A DNA stretch of 59,225 bases from Candidatus Peribacteria bacterium (GTDB taxonomy: Bacteria; Patescibacteriota; Gracilibacteria; Peribacterales; Peribacteraceae): assembly GCA_018652265.1 (NCBI GenBank), contig JABICL010000047.1, forward strand, positions 1-59,225, read 5' to 3'. The position numbers were made by a program, and so were the translations under genes. The notes beneath the pieces were generated by a model. It did not search any database, was not told the origin of the DNA, and worked only from the letters and a program-made list of their open reading frames with translations. Below are positions 14,844-23,082 of this stretch, piece after piece (position 1 is the stretch's first letter; the number at the start of each line of letters is the position of its first letter).

Positions 14844-17390
14844 CTAGACAACAAAACTAACAATCTTGCCCTGAATGTATATAGCCTTCTTTATTTCGCT
14901 ACCTCCTAAGAATTTCTGCACATTTGGGTCTGCTGTGGCTTTTTCTATGACATCTTCCTCGGAAATGCCAGATTCTACTTCTATATTTGCACGGACTTTT
15001 CCATTTATCTGGACGACCAATGTGAAAGAATCAGATACAAGTAGCGATTCATCATAAGTAGGCCATGAGGAGTTGCTTACAAAGCCCTTGCTTTCCTCGA
15101 GCGAGACTCCTTTTAAGGAGTCGAGTCGAGAGGCTACCTCTCCACTTGCGCCGTCTGCGGCGCTCGGTCGAGGAGAGCTAGAGTGGAGCATCTCCCATAA
15201 TTCTTCTGCGAGGTGTGGAGCGAGAGGGGAGAGTAGTTTTACAAAAGCAGTTGCCGCTTCTTTTGAAGCTCCATTTTTCTCAAATTCATTTAGCAGAACC
15301 ATAAGGCTACTTATAGAAGTATTGAACTGCATTTTATTCATATCATCAGTCACTTTTTTTATAGTCTTATGTAATAGAGAAGAATCCCCACTACCCACTA
15401 CCCACCCGTCTTCGTCCGCTGTGGCGGACTTCGTCGTGGCAGGCTTACCGCTAATCGCTTGCCTGAATAGCGAATAAACTCTCTTCGCAAATCTATCAAT
15501 TCCCTTTATCCCACTATCATTCCAATCTCCACCATCTGTGAATGGCCCCATAAACATTAGATACATTCGAAATACATCTGAGCCATATTTATCTACAAAT
15601 TGATCAGGACTTACTACGTTGCCTTTTGATTTACTCATCTTCGCGCCCTGATTTGTAATAACTCCTTGATGCACCAAGCGCTGATATGGCTCTTCGTGAT
15701 TTACAAACCCAAAGTCCTTAAGTGCCATGGTTACAAATCTTGCATATATAAGATGCATACATGCGTGTTCTGATCCTCCTATATAACAATCTACTGGCAT
15801 CCATTTCTTTTCTATCTTTTTATCTACAAGAGCCTTTGCGTTACTAGAATTTAGATACATATATGAGTAAAAACTAGAGCATACAAACGTATCCATAGTA
15901 TCTACTTCTGGAATCCAGCCTTTGCCAAAAATCTTTTCTGTTCTTTCTACAAGTTCTTTTGACTCAGCAAGTGGCGCAGTGCCAGTTGGCTTAAATTCAA
16001 CATCAGTTGGAAGCTTCCATGGTAAATGTTCCTCTGGAATTGCATGTGGATTTCCTTCGGGATCGTAGACTATAGGAATTGGTGCACCCCAATATCGCTG
16101 ACGAGAAACTGACCAGTCACGAATGCGATAGTTAATACCGCGCTTTCCCAAGCCTTCTTTTTCGATGTGATTGGCAATTACATCATATGCGTCTTTCCAG
16201 CGCATGCCCTTTACAACATCTGGTGTTTGCAAAATCCCGTCTGGGGCTTTGCAATATGCATATTCCAGGTTGCGCACTTTTTCTTCTTCTTTCTCATCTT
16301 CCGGAACCATTACCGTTTTTAGAGGGATGTCATATTTTTTTGCGAAAGCAAAATCACGTTCATCATGTGCGGAGCAATTTACTATGCCTGTTCCGTAGTC
16401 AGCTACAACGAATGATGCAACCCATATAGGAAAATCGCCGGTTCCGAATGGATTGTCTACGTGCCTTCCGGTGAATATTCCTTCCATGTCATTTTCGATA
16501 TCGAATTGTCCGGATGATTTTTTGCGTGCAACTCTATTAACAAACTCCATGACTTCTGTTTCATATTTTGTGCCTTCAACCAGTTTTTGCACCATCGGAT
16601 GTTCCGGCGCAATTACTGTGAATGTTTGTGCAAGAAAAGTTTGGGGTACTGTATCAAAGACTTCAAATTCGATGTCCAAATCTTTTATTTTTTCTACAAA
16701 ATTAATGCCTTCTTTTCTTCCTATCCAATTCCTCTGCATAGTCTTGGTTTTTTCTGGCCAATCGATTTTATCTAAACCTTCAAGCAATCTATCTGCATAG
16801 TCTGTAATTTTCCAGTACCACTGAGTAAGTGGTTTTTGCACTACTTCTGCTTCACATCTTTCACATTTGCCATCCCACACCTGTTCGTTTGCGAGAACTG
16901 TTTTGCATCCAGGACAGAAATTCACAGGTGCGTCTTTTCTGTGAGCCACATCATTTTTAAACATTTGCAAAAACAACCATTGTGTCCATTTGTAATATTC
17001 TGGCGTGCTTGTATTTACAGATTTGCTCCAGTCATACATGCAACCAATTCTTTTAAGTTGCTCTGCCATTGTTTTTACATTTTCTGTAATAGATTTAGAC
17101 GGATGTACTCCAGTTTTGATCGCATAGTTTTCTGCAGGAAGTCCAAATGAATCGAATCCTATAGGAGTAAAAACATCTAATCCTTTCATTTTCATAAATC
17201 TAGCAAAGCTATCTGCTGGGCCAAAGTTATACCAGTGTCCTACATGAAGTTTGTCTCCACTTGGATATGGGAACATTACGTGCGAATAATATTTATTCTT
17301 GGCTTTTTTCAGATCTACCTCAAAAACCTTCTCTTCTTCCCATTTTTTCTGCCATTTCGACTCTATAGCCGATGGATCATAATCAGACAT
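14844..17390 (-). CDS. leuS: Leucyl-tRNA synthetase with two repeat insertions
   Basis: Class I synthetase charging tRNA-Leu. The HIGH-type motif is HVGH (49-52), the CP1 editing domain lies in the middle and KMSKS is at about 584-588. The start at 17390 (MSDYDPSAIESKW) fits the family and lies 6 nt after TATTCT on the minus strand. Two GC-rich in-frame insertions from dispersed palindromes occur after the catalytic part: about residues 645-667 (families C/D) and 737-767 (family B). Both lie in linkers, one before the anticodon-binding domain and one before the C-terminal domain. It is 848 aa. Confidence 0.96.
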   Translation of the reverse strand: MSDYDPSAIESKWQKKWEEEKVFEVDLKKAKNKYYSHVMFPYPSGDKLHVGHWYNFGPADSFARFMKMKGLDVFTPIGFDSFGLPAENYAIKTGVHPSKSITENVKTMAEQLKRIGCMYDWSKSVNTSTPEYYKWTQWLFLQMFKNDVAHRKDAPVNFCPGCKTVLANEQVWDGKCERCEAEVVQKPLTQWYWKITDYADRLLEGLDKIDWPEKTKTMQRNWIGRKEGINFVEKIKDLDIEFEVFDTVPQTFLAQTFTVIAPEHPMVQKLVEGTKYETEVMEFVNRVARKKSSGQFDIENDMEGIFTGRHVDNPFGTGDFPIWVASFVVADYGTGIVNCSAHDERDFAFAKKYDIPLKTVMVPEDEKEEEKVRNLEYAYCKAPDGILQTPDVVKGMRWKDAYDVIANHIEKEGLGKRGINYRIRDWSVSRQRYWGAPIPIVYDPEGNPHAIPEEHLPWKLPTDVEFKPTGTAPLAESKELVERTEKIFGKGWIPEVDTMDTFVCSSFYSYMYLNSSNAKALVDKKIEKKWMPVDCYIGGSEHACMHLIYARFVTMALKDFGFVNHEEPYQRLVHQGVITNQGAKMSKSKGNVVSPDQFVDKYGSDVFRMYLMFMGPFTDGGDWNDSGIKGIDRFAKRVYSLFRQAISGKPATTKSATADEDGWVVGSGDSSLLHKTIKKVTDDMNKMQFNTSISSLMVLLNEFEKNGASKEAATAFVKLLSPLAPHLAEELWEMLHSSSPRPSAADGASGEVASRLDSLKGVSLEESKGFVSNSSWPTYDESLLVSDSFTLVVQINGKVRANIEVESGISEEDVIEKATADPNVQKFLGGSEIKKAIYIQGKIVSFVV
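15090..15178. repeat. Family B palindrome (89-bp form) inside leuS
   Basis: The ends GCTTTCCTCGA and TCGAGGAGAGC are inverted copies of each other. Inside are two independent hairpins, GACTCCTT/AAGGAGTC and GCGCCG/CGGCGC, joined by GAGAGGCTACCTCTCC. It is the same length and modular order as the copy at 56883, but both hairpin sequences differ. It is translated as part of LeuRS. Confidence 0.85.
15388..15455. repeat. Families D and C composite inside leuS
   Basis: CCACTACCCACTACCCACCC, then GTCTTCGTCCGC with GGCGGAC and TTCGTCGTGGCAGGC. The GTCCGC/GCGGAC tip stem is intact. In frame in leuS, it gives the Ser/Gly/Asp-rich segment near residue 650. Confidence 0.8.
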
Positions 17391-17395
17391 ACTGC

Positions 17396-17402
17396 TAGAA
17401 TA
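17396..17402. promoter_or_regulatory. Overlapping divergent -10 elements of leuS and der
   Basis: TATTCT on the minus strand lies 6 nt before the leuS ATG. TAGAAT on the plus strand (17396-17401) lies 12 nt before the der ATG. The two hexamers share five base pairs. Confidence 0.55.
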
Positions 17403-17413
17403 GCAGTCTCTAA

Positions 17414-18769
17414 ATGGCAAAACTACCAGTTGTAGCGATTATCGGCCGCCCAAACACAGGGAAATCTACGTTGTTTAATAGAATAGTAGGAAGAAGACAT
17501 GCGATAGTAAGTGATACTCCTGGCACAACCAGAGATCCAATTGCCGTAAGTGTTAGTGGAGATCATCTGACATATCTACTTATGGATACTGGTGGAATGG
17601 GTGGAGGAACAGAAGATGAGGACTTCGAAGATGATGTTGAATCACAATCTGTGATAGCTCTTGAACATTCTGACTTAATTGTTTTTGTAGTAGATTCTAG
17701 AGAAGAGCTTACTTCTAGTGATTACGAAGTAGTTAATTTCCTTAGAAAGAAAAGAAAGAATCATGTTCCAGTAATACTAGTTCCTTCTAAGTGTGATAAT
17801 GCAGAAGCTATAAGTGATGTTGTGCCTAAATTTTTCGAGCTTGATGTTGCAGATAATATAATTCCAGTAAGTGCATCTCATGGACTTGGTATAGATGAGC
17901 TAGAAGAAGTGATAGAAGAAAAATTACTAGATATGCATTTTGGAGATCAAAAAGATTCTGATGAAGAAGATACAACTACTCCTCGCATTGCACTTGTTGG
18001 AAGACCAAATGTAGGGAAGAGTTCAATCGTTAATTCTCTAATGTCTGATCCGCAGAGGAAGGTTCAGGGAAGAATAGTTAGTGATGTTCCAGGTACTACT
18101 CGTGATACTGCAGATACATCTATCAAGTATCACGAAAAAGAATATCTACTTCTCGATACTGCTGGCCTAAAGAAAAAAAGAGAGTTTGGAATAGAGGCAT
18201 ATGCCGCACTTAGAACCTTATCTGCAGTGGAGAGTGCAGATGTAACTGTGCTTGTAATAGATCCAACTCTTGGTATTGGCAGGCAAGATAAAAGAATTGC
18301 AGCTCTGGCAATAGAGAGGGGGACAGGGCTTGTTATTCTTGTAAATAAAATTGATCTCTTAGAGCCGGAAGCTAAAGAATATTTTAGAAACATGGTTCGT
18401 GATGCTTTTGCATTTTGTAAATGGGCTCCAGTGTTATTTACCTCTGCAGATACTCGTGAGAATTTAACCAAAATTTTTGAGATAGTAGAAAAAGTATATG
18501 CAAGTCGTAAGGTCAGAATAGAAACACCTAAACTTAACAGATGGTTCAGAGATATTGCAGCAAATCACAGGCCAAAAGGCATAGGTGGAAAATCTGCTAA
18601 AGCGAAATATATGACTCAAGTCGATATTGCCCCTCCGTCTTTTGCTGTGTTTATGAATGATGCATCTAGAATGCACTTCAGTTATCTCAGGTTTATGGAA
18701 AATCAGCTCAGAGAAGAATTCGGATTTGAAGGGACGCCAATAAGGTGGGTTAAGAGATCTAAGAGTTAA
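17414..18769 (+). CDS. der: Ribosome biogenesis GTPase Der (EngA)
   Basis: A tandem GTPase that acts in 50S subunit assembly. The first G domain has GRPNTGKS (11-18) and DTPGTTRD; the second has GRPNVGKSS, DVPGTTRD, DTAGL and NKID. A KH-like C-terminal domain follows. The 451-aa length is normal. The ATG at 17414 is the only start compatible with the family. A MITE-like palindrome begins 19 nt after the stop. Confidence 0.97.
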   Translation: MAKLPVVAIIGRPNTGKSTLFNRIVGRRHAIVSDTPGTTRDPIAVSVSGDHLTYLLMDTGGMGGGTEDEDFEDDVESQSVIALEHSDLIVFVVDSREELTSSDYEVVNFLRKKRKNHVPVILVPSKCDNAEAISDVVPKFFELDVADNIIPVSASHGLGIDELEEVIEEKLLDMHFGDQKDSDEEDTTTPRIALVGRPNVGKSSIVNSLMSDPQRKVQGRIVSDVPGTTRDTADTSIKYHEKEYLLLDTAGLKKKREFGIEAYAALRTLSAVESADVTVLVIDPTLGIGRQDKRIAALAIERGTGLVILVNKIDLLEPEAKEYFRNMVRDAFAFCKWAPVLFTSADTRENLTKIFEIVEKVYASRKVRIETPKLNRWFRDIAANHRPKGIGGKSAKAKYMTQVDIAPPSFAVFMNDASRMHFSYLRFMENQLREEFGFEGTPIRWVKRSKS

Positions 18770-18788
18770 TTTATTGTTTTTATTTGAT

Positions 18789-18943
18789 CGGAGATAATGT
18801 TCAATTTTAAATTATAAATTTTAAAACAATGACTCAATATTTAAATTTTCAAACAGTACAAATAAGTGAGTTTTAATCATTGGAAATTGAGTAATTGAAA
18901 ATTATTTTAAAATTTAAAATTTAAAATTGAAAATTTTCTCTGA
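18789..18943. mobile_element. MITE-like AT-rich palindrome 1
   Basis: About 155 bp that fold back on themselves. The left end CGGAGATAATGTTCAATTTT is an inverted match to the right end AAAATTGAAAATTTTCTCTG. The interior is long A/T stems (AAATTTTAAA type). It shares its termini with the element at 19640. It has no coding capacity. Confidence 0.7.
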
Positions 18944-18966
18944 TAATCACAAGGTTAACAAAAAAT

Positions 18967-19581
18967 TTATCCTCTCCTCTCATGCAAATCTTTTACCCTC
19001 CCATCTTCATGTATCGGCAGAGGATAGTTCTTTATGGCAGCTTCTAATTTATCCATTAGAGCTGTTGGATCATCATCGAATACTAGATTTGGTGGAACTT
19101 TCCTGTGACAGACTTCTTCTACTATGTGTGGAATAGAATTACTTATTCCTCCAGAGTTTGTTACTACTCCTATAGCTCTTCCTTCATCATATGCAATTGT
19201 GAATTCGTTCAGGGTTCCTATTCCTCCAGAGACTATTACTACAGCATCACAAGATCTTATATTAATAATATCTCTCTCCATAAATCCTTGTCCTGTGTAG
19301 ATCATAATGTCTTGATACACAGTAGGAGAAAGATATTCATGAACGTGCTCATGTTGAGAGAAGGCAGGGGAGATTCCTATGACCATTCCTCCTTCTGATT
19401 TTGCTCCTTTTGCTGCTTCGTCTGGTATTCCAGGACATGCTCCGTTGATCATTATGTGACCACGACTTCCAATCTCTTTTCCAAGCTTAAGTGCTTTTTC
19501 TATTGCAGCAGGATCCTCGGTTTGAGGACCACTTGCTGAACCAATAACGCCTATTTTGAACTTCTTAGCATGTTCCTTCAT
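18967..19581 (-). CDS. LOG-like nucleotide-binding protein (TIGR00725 / SLOG type)
   Basis: A 204-aa Rossmann-like protein of the lysine-decarboxylase-fold/LOG group. It has the N-terminal GVIGSASGP, a middle GACPGIPDEAAKG and the hallmark SGGIGTLNEFTIAYDEG, equivalent to PGGxGTxxE of cytokinin-activating phosphoribohydrolases. It probably binds or hydrolyses a nucleotide; the substrate is unknown. The start at 19581 is 9 nt after TATAAT on the minus strand; an earlier ATG abuts or overlaps that -10. It stands alone between two MITE-like palindromes. Confidence 0.8.
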   Translation of the reverse strand: MKEHAKKFKIGVIGSASGPQTEDPAAIEKALKLGKEIGSRGHIMINGACPGIPDEAAKGAKSEGGMVIGISPAFSQHEHVHEYLSPTVYQDIMIYTGQGFMERDIINIRSCDAVVIVSGGIGTLNEFTIAYDEGRAIGVVTNSGGISNSIPHIVEEVCHRKVPPNLVFDDDPTALMDKLEAAIKNYPLPIHEDGRVKDLHERRG

Positions 19582-19639
19582 TATCTTCATATTATACATT
19601 AGATTGAGATATATGTCATGTGCTGCTTACAAATGTTAT

Positions 19640-19785
19640 TCAGAGATAATTTTCAATTATCAATTTACAATTTTCATTCAAGGATCAATATATCAATTAT
19701 CAAGCACGAAATTTCCGTAGAATTGAAAATTGGATTTTGAAAATTGATTGTAAATTGAAAATTAGAAATTGAAAATTTTCTCCGA
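19640..19785. mobile_element. MITE-like AT-rich palindrome 2
   Basis: About 146 bp with the left end TCAGAGATAATTTTCAATT and the right end AATTGAAAATTTTCTCCGA, inverted copies apart from two or so bases. The interior (CAATTTACAATTTTC ... GATTGTAAATTG) also pairs. The termini match the element at 18789. The two copies bracket the LOG-like gene. Confidence 0.7.
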
Positions 19786-19803
19786 CCAATTTCCCAATAT
19801 CAA

Positions 19804-20508
19804 CTATTCTTCCTCCTTCTCTCCCTCCCCTAAAACTGGCTTCTTAAAATTCTTCAGGAATGGATCAAATATTGTCTGAAGGATTGAGGCTGTAAGTGGC
19901 TGTGCTTTTTCGTATGGCAGGGTTTTGCTTTCTTTCTTTTCGAAGAAGTCTTGTAAAACAAATATTGTAAGCTGAAGCACAGAACCATCTAGATGTTTAT
20001 CGTCCAACATTAAGCTATCTAATATTTTTTCTGGATCATGTGTAAGTATCATTTGTAAACATGTGATCCAATCTATTAATTTTCTATTCGTTTCTTTTTG
20101 TAATTCTTGCCCTTTAACTAATGCCATATTTTCGTCGACTATTTCATGTGCACTGCGTTCTTCGTGCTCTTCGAAGTACTCTTGTACTACCTTTTGGCAT
20201 TCTTCGTTTATAAGAGAAAGGATTCCAAGTATGAATATGCTTGGGCAATTATTTGCTACCAGCTTGCTTATAAGTACAAAGAATTTAGTGCCATCATCTC
20301 CACCAGATCCTGATGTAGAATTTAGAAATTGAATTATTGTTTGAGCTACTTGTGTATCCTTTTTCTTGGCACGCTTTTCATCTCGCTTTAGCTGCTTCAT
20401 TGCTTTGGCAGATGCAGCAAAACGCTCTTTGGCTTCTTCGCTTAGGGCTTCAGAAACCTTTCCGTCTTCCTCTGGGCCAAAAATGTCTACTCCACCTAGT
20501 TCTGACAT
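19804..20508 (-). CDS. Helical protein of unknown function next to a TrbC-like gene
   Basis: A 234-aa soluble, mostly helical protein with a Lys/Arg-rich stretch at about 38-50 and an acidic C-terminal tail (EGEKEEE). No family is recognised. It lies 20 nt behind the TrbC/VirB2-like gene on the same strand, with its own TAACAT 6 nt before the ATG. The neighbourhood suggests a link to a secretion or pilus-like membrane system, but nothing in the sequence proves it. Confidence 0.6.
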   Translation of the reverse strand: MSELGGVDIFGPEEDGKVSEALSEEAKERFAASAKAMKQLKRDEKRAKKKDTQVAQTIIQFLNSTSGSGGDDGTKFFVLISKLVANNCPSIFILGILSLINEECQKVVQEYFEEHEERSAHEIVDENMALVKGQELQKETNRKLIDWITCLQMILTHDPEKILDSLMLDDKHLDGSVLQLTIFVLQDFFEKKESKTLPYEKAQPLTASILQTIFDPFLKNFKKPVLGEGEKEEE

Positions 20509-20528
20509 AATTTGATGTTACAACAAAA

Positions 20529-20849
20529 TTAACCCTTAAGAGAATCAGATATTTCTCTCATGATATCTAGGATCATTGAAAAGGAAATTTCAAAAGGTAT
20601 TTCAAGAAGTCTTGCGATCCATGAAACTATAAAGACAGCTAGAAAAGTAACTACAAATCCAATAATCGCAAACCTGATTGTATGTATTGCGCCTTTTATC
20701 TTTTCTTCGTTTCCAGCGGATAATATAAAAGATATTCCACCTATTATTATGAAGATCAGGCTAAGTACAAATGATGCGATTATCGCTAGAGCTACAAATG
20801 TAGCAATTATGTCTACTATGCTTCCTTCTTCTAGGAGGGTTCTTATCAT
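20529..20849 (-). CDS. TrbC/VirB2-like two-helix membrane protein
   Basis: 106 aa with an N-terminal amphipathic stretch and two hydrophobic helices (about 12-42 and 60-84), joined by the polar loop SAGNEEKIKGAIHTIR. This two-helix, short-loop layout, with GGISFILSAGNEEK before the second helix, resembles TrbC/VirB2 pilin-like proteins commonly annotated in CPR genomes. No signal-peptide cleavage site is obvious. A TrbL/VirB6-like protein is at 48202-50379. Confidence 0.65.
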   Translation of the reverse strand: MIRTLLEEGSIVDIIATFVALAIIASFVLSLIFIIIGGISFILSAGNEEKIKGAIHTIRFAIIGFVVTFLAVFIVSWIARLLEIPFEISFSMILDIMREISDSLKG

Positions 20850-20891
20850 GAGAATTTTTGGTAAAAGCTCTTGAAATTAAGAGCTCAAAAA

Positions 20892-21164
20892 TTAGGCTTC
20901 CTCAGGTTCTAGTACTTTCAGATTTATGCGCTGGTTTTCGTTGCCTCCAACTATTCTGATAAGTGTTCTGAGTGCATTCAAAGTTTGTCCTCCTTTTCCT
21001 ATTACTTTGCCCATATCGGTACTACTAACTTTTACAGTTAATAGTATTCCTTGTTCATCGGTTTTCCCTTCTATACTAAGACCGTCCTTATCTTCTACTA
21101 GAGATTCTAGGACATAACTTAGAAATGCGTACCCGGGTATATTTGTAGAATCAGTATCACTCAT
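20892..21164 (-). CDS. khpA: KH-domain RNA-binding protein KhpA
   Basis: A single KH domain of about 90 aa with the RNA-gripping loop GKVIGKGGQTLNALR. In many bacteria this gene follows rpsP, as here (gap of about 11 nt), and the product binds RNA with KhpB to affect cell division and small-RNA use. The ATG at 21164 is preferred to an in-frame GTG one codon earlier. Confidence 0.9.
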   Translation of the reverse strand: MSDTDSTNIPGYAFLSYVLESLVEDKDGLSIEGKTDEQGILLTVKVSSTDMGKVIGKGGQTLNALRTLIRIVGGNENQRINLKVLEPEEA

Positions 21165-21175
21165 CACTATAAAGT

Positions 21176-21610
21176 CTAGCCTTCTTTTTGTTCTGTGTCA
21201 TCAGCAGGTGCGGCTTCTTCTGCAGGTTTTTCTTCTTCAGTTTTTGGTGCTGCTTTTTCTGCAGGAGTTTCGGTTGCAGCTGGTGCTGGTGCTGCTGGTG
21301 GGGGTGCAGCTTCTTCAGGCACTTCTTTTCGTTTCTTTTTCTTTGTGTAACTTTCTACAAACTTGTCCATTCCATCCATCCCTGCATTCTTTAGCAATCT
21401 AGCTACTGTATTACTTGGTAATGCGCCTACAGACATCCAGTGGGCAATTCTTTCCTTGTTAAACTCAAATTCGTGAGGATTACGCGTTGGTAAGTAGTGA
21501 CCTAGATATTCTTTTGCTCTGCCTTTTATAGGAGAGTTTTTCTCTGTAACTACTACTCTGAATGCTGGAGCATTCCTTTTGCCGGTGCGTTGGAGTCTGA
21601 TTACTAGCAC
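21176..21610 (-). CDS. rpsP: 30S ribosomal protein bS16 with long low-complexity tail
   Basis: bS16 of the small subunit. The N-terminal about 85 residues are standard (VIRLQRTGKRNAPAFRVVV and LGHYLPTRNP). A basic KKKKRK stretch and an Ala/Pro/Glu-rich tail of about 50 residues follow, ending in an acidic patch. Typical bS16 has 80-90 aa; this has 144. The start is GTG, with TAATCT 9 nt upstream on the minus strand. It is in an operon with khpA. Confidence 0.95.
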   Translation of the reverse strand: MLVIRLQRTGKRNAPAFRVVVTEKNSPIKGRAKEYLGHYLPTRNPHEFEFNKERIAHWMSVGALPSNTVARLLKNAGMDGMDKFVESYTKKKKRKEVPEEAAPPPAAPAPAATETPAEKAAPKTEEEKPAEEAAPADDTEQKEG

Positions 21611-21667
21611 GTCCCGTAAAGATTAGATCAGAAACCGATACAAGAAAAGGGAAATGATGATGATTTC

Positions 21668-21952
21668 TTAGTTTCTTATATTTTGTACTTTCTTTATCTT
21701 CACCTGTGGATATTCATTTCTGATGTGATCTATAAGCTCTTGTGACCTCATATAGCATTCCTGAGCCTCTGATGAAGAGCTTGTAGAAACTGTGAGAATA
21801 TAATTTGAAAACTTTGTAGCTGTAACTCCTTCTCCGATTTTTTCCTCCTGTATCCATTTGTTTGCAGCATTTACAACCTGCGAAGCACTAACCTCGTTTG
21901 AGATTCCAAGTTTTTTCAGAGACTTTGGCATTAGTGTGGAGAGGCGATCCAT
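21668..21952 (-). CDS. DciA-like (DUF721) protein
   Basis: A 94-aa protein with the DUF721 pattern: a helical N-terminus, KWIQEEKIGEGVTATKFSN, the strand ILTVSTSSSSEAQEC, then a helix with ELIDHIRNEYP and a final VKIKKVQNIR. DciA proteins help load the replicative helicase DnaB. The start at 21952 (MDRLSTLM) is chosen because upstream in-frame codons lie in a low-complexity repeat. No RNA-binding features are seen. Confidence 0.65.
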   Translation of the reverse strand: MDRLSTLMPKSLKKLGISNEVSASQVVNAANKWIQEEKIGEGVTATKFSNYILTVSTSSSSEAQECYMRSQELIDHIRNEYPQVKIKKVQNIRN

Positions 21953-22041
21953 TTTTATTAGGTATGTTAGGTAAATTAGGTACATTACGTATCTTAGGTA
22001 CATAAAGTACATAAAGTACCTAATGTACGTAAAGTACCTTT
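21953..22041. repeat. Tandem/inverted TTAGGTA-type repeat, family H
   Basis: Repeated TTAGGTA(A/C)AT units on the left turn into TACATAAAGTACCTAATGTAC on the right, giving an imperfect fold-back. It bridges the DciA-like gene and the 3' end of the glycosyltransferase, whose last residues (RKVLYVH) are encoded by the repeat. Confidence 0.65.
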
Positions 22042-23066
22042 CTATAAACCTTTGCAGTTTCCTCTGCAGCCTTGGCCCAGGAAAACTTATTCGCATACAA
22101 AACAAGTTCACTCCTTAATTGTTCATTTTTCATTGTACATTGTTCATTTATCCCATTCTGGATGGAATCTGTATCTGGTTCCACAATCATTGCATGTTCT
22201 CCACAAACTTCTGGAAGACTGCCTCGATTACTTGCAACCACAGGACATCCGCATGCCATTGCTTCTATAGCAGGCAGGCCAAAGCCTTCTTCTAGTGATG
22301 GGAATACAAAACATTCAGCTGCACTTAGAAGTTTTGGTAAGTCAGCATCTTTTACATCGTCAAGAATCAAGGTGTTGTTTCTACATTTAAGATTTGCAAC
22401 TTCTTTTCCTCCTGTTGTGAGAACTAGCTTAAGTTCTTCTGGGCATGCATCTATAAGAGTTTGCACATTTTTATGCTCTTTAGATGATCCAGTATAAATA
22501 ATAAATTTTTCATTTAGATCATATCTATTTCTTACTTCAAATTTTTCATCTTCAGAAGCAGGCTTGAAATTATCGGATACTCCACCGTGAATCACAGTAA
22601 TTTTCTCTCCTATATGTTCTCCGTAAGTTTCTTTTATAGAGTCTGCAGTAAAATTACTTACTGCAATTATGTGTGCAGAATTTTTAACTGCATTGCGCAT
22701 GAGAAATTTATACGCAGATCTTTTCATAAATCCTGCTTCGTTTGGATAGTGATGAAGTATGAGATCATGAATAGTTACTACAAATGGAATAGGAGATCGA
22801 ACTGGTACATTAAAATGTGGGATATGAATCAAATCTAAACTTGCTCTTCTAATTTCTCGTGGCATTTTTATTTGTTCTCTCAGTGAGTAGTAGGGGATAT
22901 CTGGACAAATAAAAGAATAGTCCCATGGATCATTTCTTTTGCTAAGTTCTTTTGAGAGTTCTCTGGTGTATCTACCTATACCAAAAGGAGTTTTTGCAAA
23001 GCGCGCATCTATCCCAATGGTTCGACTTCGCTCACCATTTTCAGTCGTGTATGATTTATCGGTCAT
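22020..23066 (-). CDS. Glycosyltransferase family 4, second copy
   Basis: A GT-B glycosyltransferase of about 348 aa. It shows GIDARFAKTPFGIGRYTREL at the N-terminus, VVTIHDLILH, YTGSSKEHKNV, then SLEEGFGLPAIEAMACG, the E-x7-E donor-site motif. It likely builds a surface polysaccharide; the substrate is unknown. Residues 305-318 (INEQCTMKNEQLRS) come from a family F repeat inserted in frame. The start at 23066 (MTDKSY) has TATGAT 10 nt upstream; its ATG overlaps the murJ ATG on the other strand. Confidence 0.9.
   Translation of the reverse strand: MTDKSYTTENGERSRTIGIDARFAKTPFGIGRYTRELSKELSKRNDPWDYSFICPDIPYYSLREQIKMPREIRRASLDLIHIPHFNVPVRSPIPFVVTIHDLILHHYPNEAGFMKRSAYKFLMRNAVKNSAHIIAVSNFTADSIKETYGEHIGEKITVIHGGVSDNFKPASEDEKFEVRNRYDLNEKFIIYTGSSKEHKNVQTLIDACPEELKLVLTTGGKEVANLKCRNNTLILDDVKDADLPKLLSAAECFVFPSLEEGFGLPAIEAMACGCPVVASNRGSLPEVCGEHAMIVEPDTDSIQNGINEQCTMKNEQLRSELVLYANKFSWAKAAEETAKVYRKVLYVH
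22113..22154. repeat. Family F repeat inside a glycosyltransferase gene
   Basis: CCTTAATTGTTCATTTTTC, then ATTGTACATTGTTCAT. The same words (CCTTAATTGTTCA, ATTGTACATTGTT) occur in the intergenic copies at 10038 and 40806. Here it is translated in frame. Confidence 0.75.
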
Positions 23067-23082
23067 GATCAGAAGTATCATA
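23050..23082. promoter_or_regulatory. Interlocked divergent promoters with overlapping start codons
   Basis: TATGAT (plus, 23050-23055) lies 9 nt before the murJ ATG at 23065. TATGAT on the minus strand (23082 to 23077) lies 10 nt before the glycosyltransferase ATG at 23066. The two start codons overlap as CATG (23064-23067), so each -10 lies inside the other gene. Confidence 0.6.
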
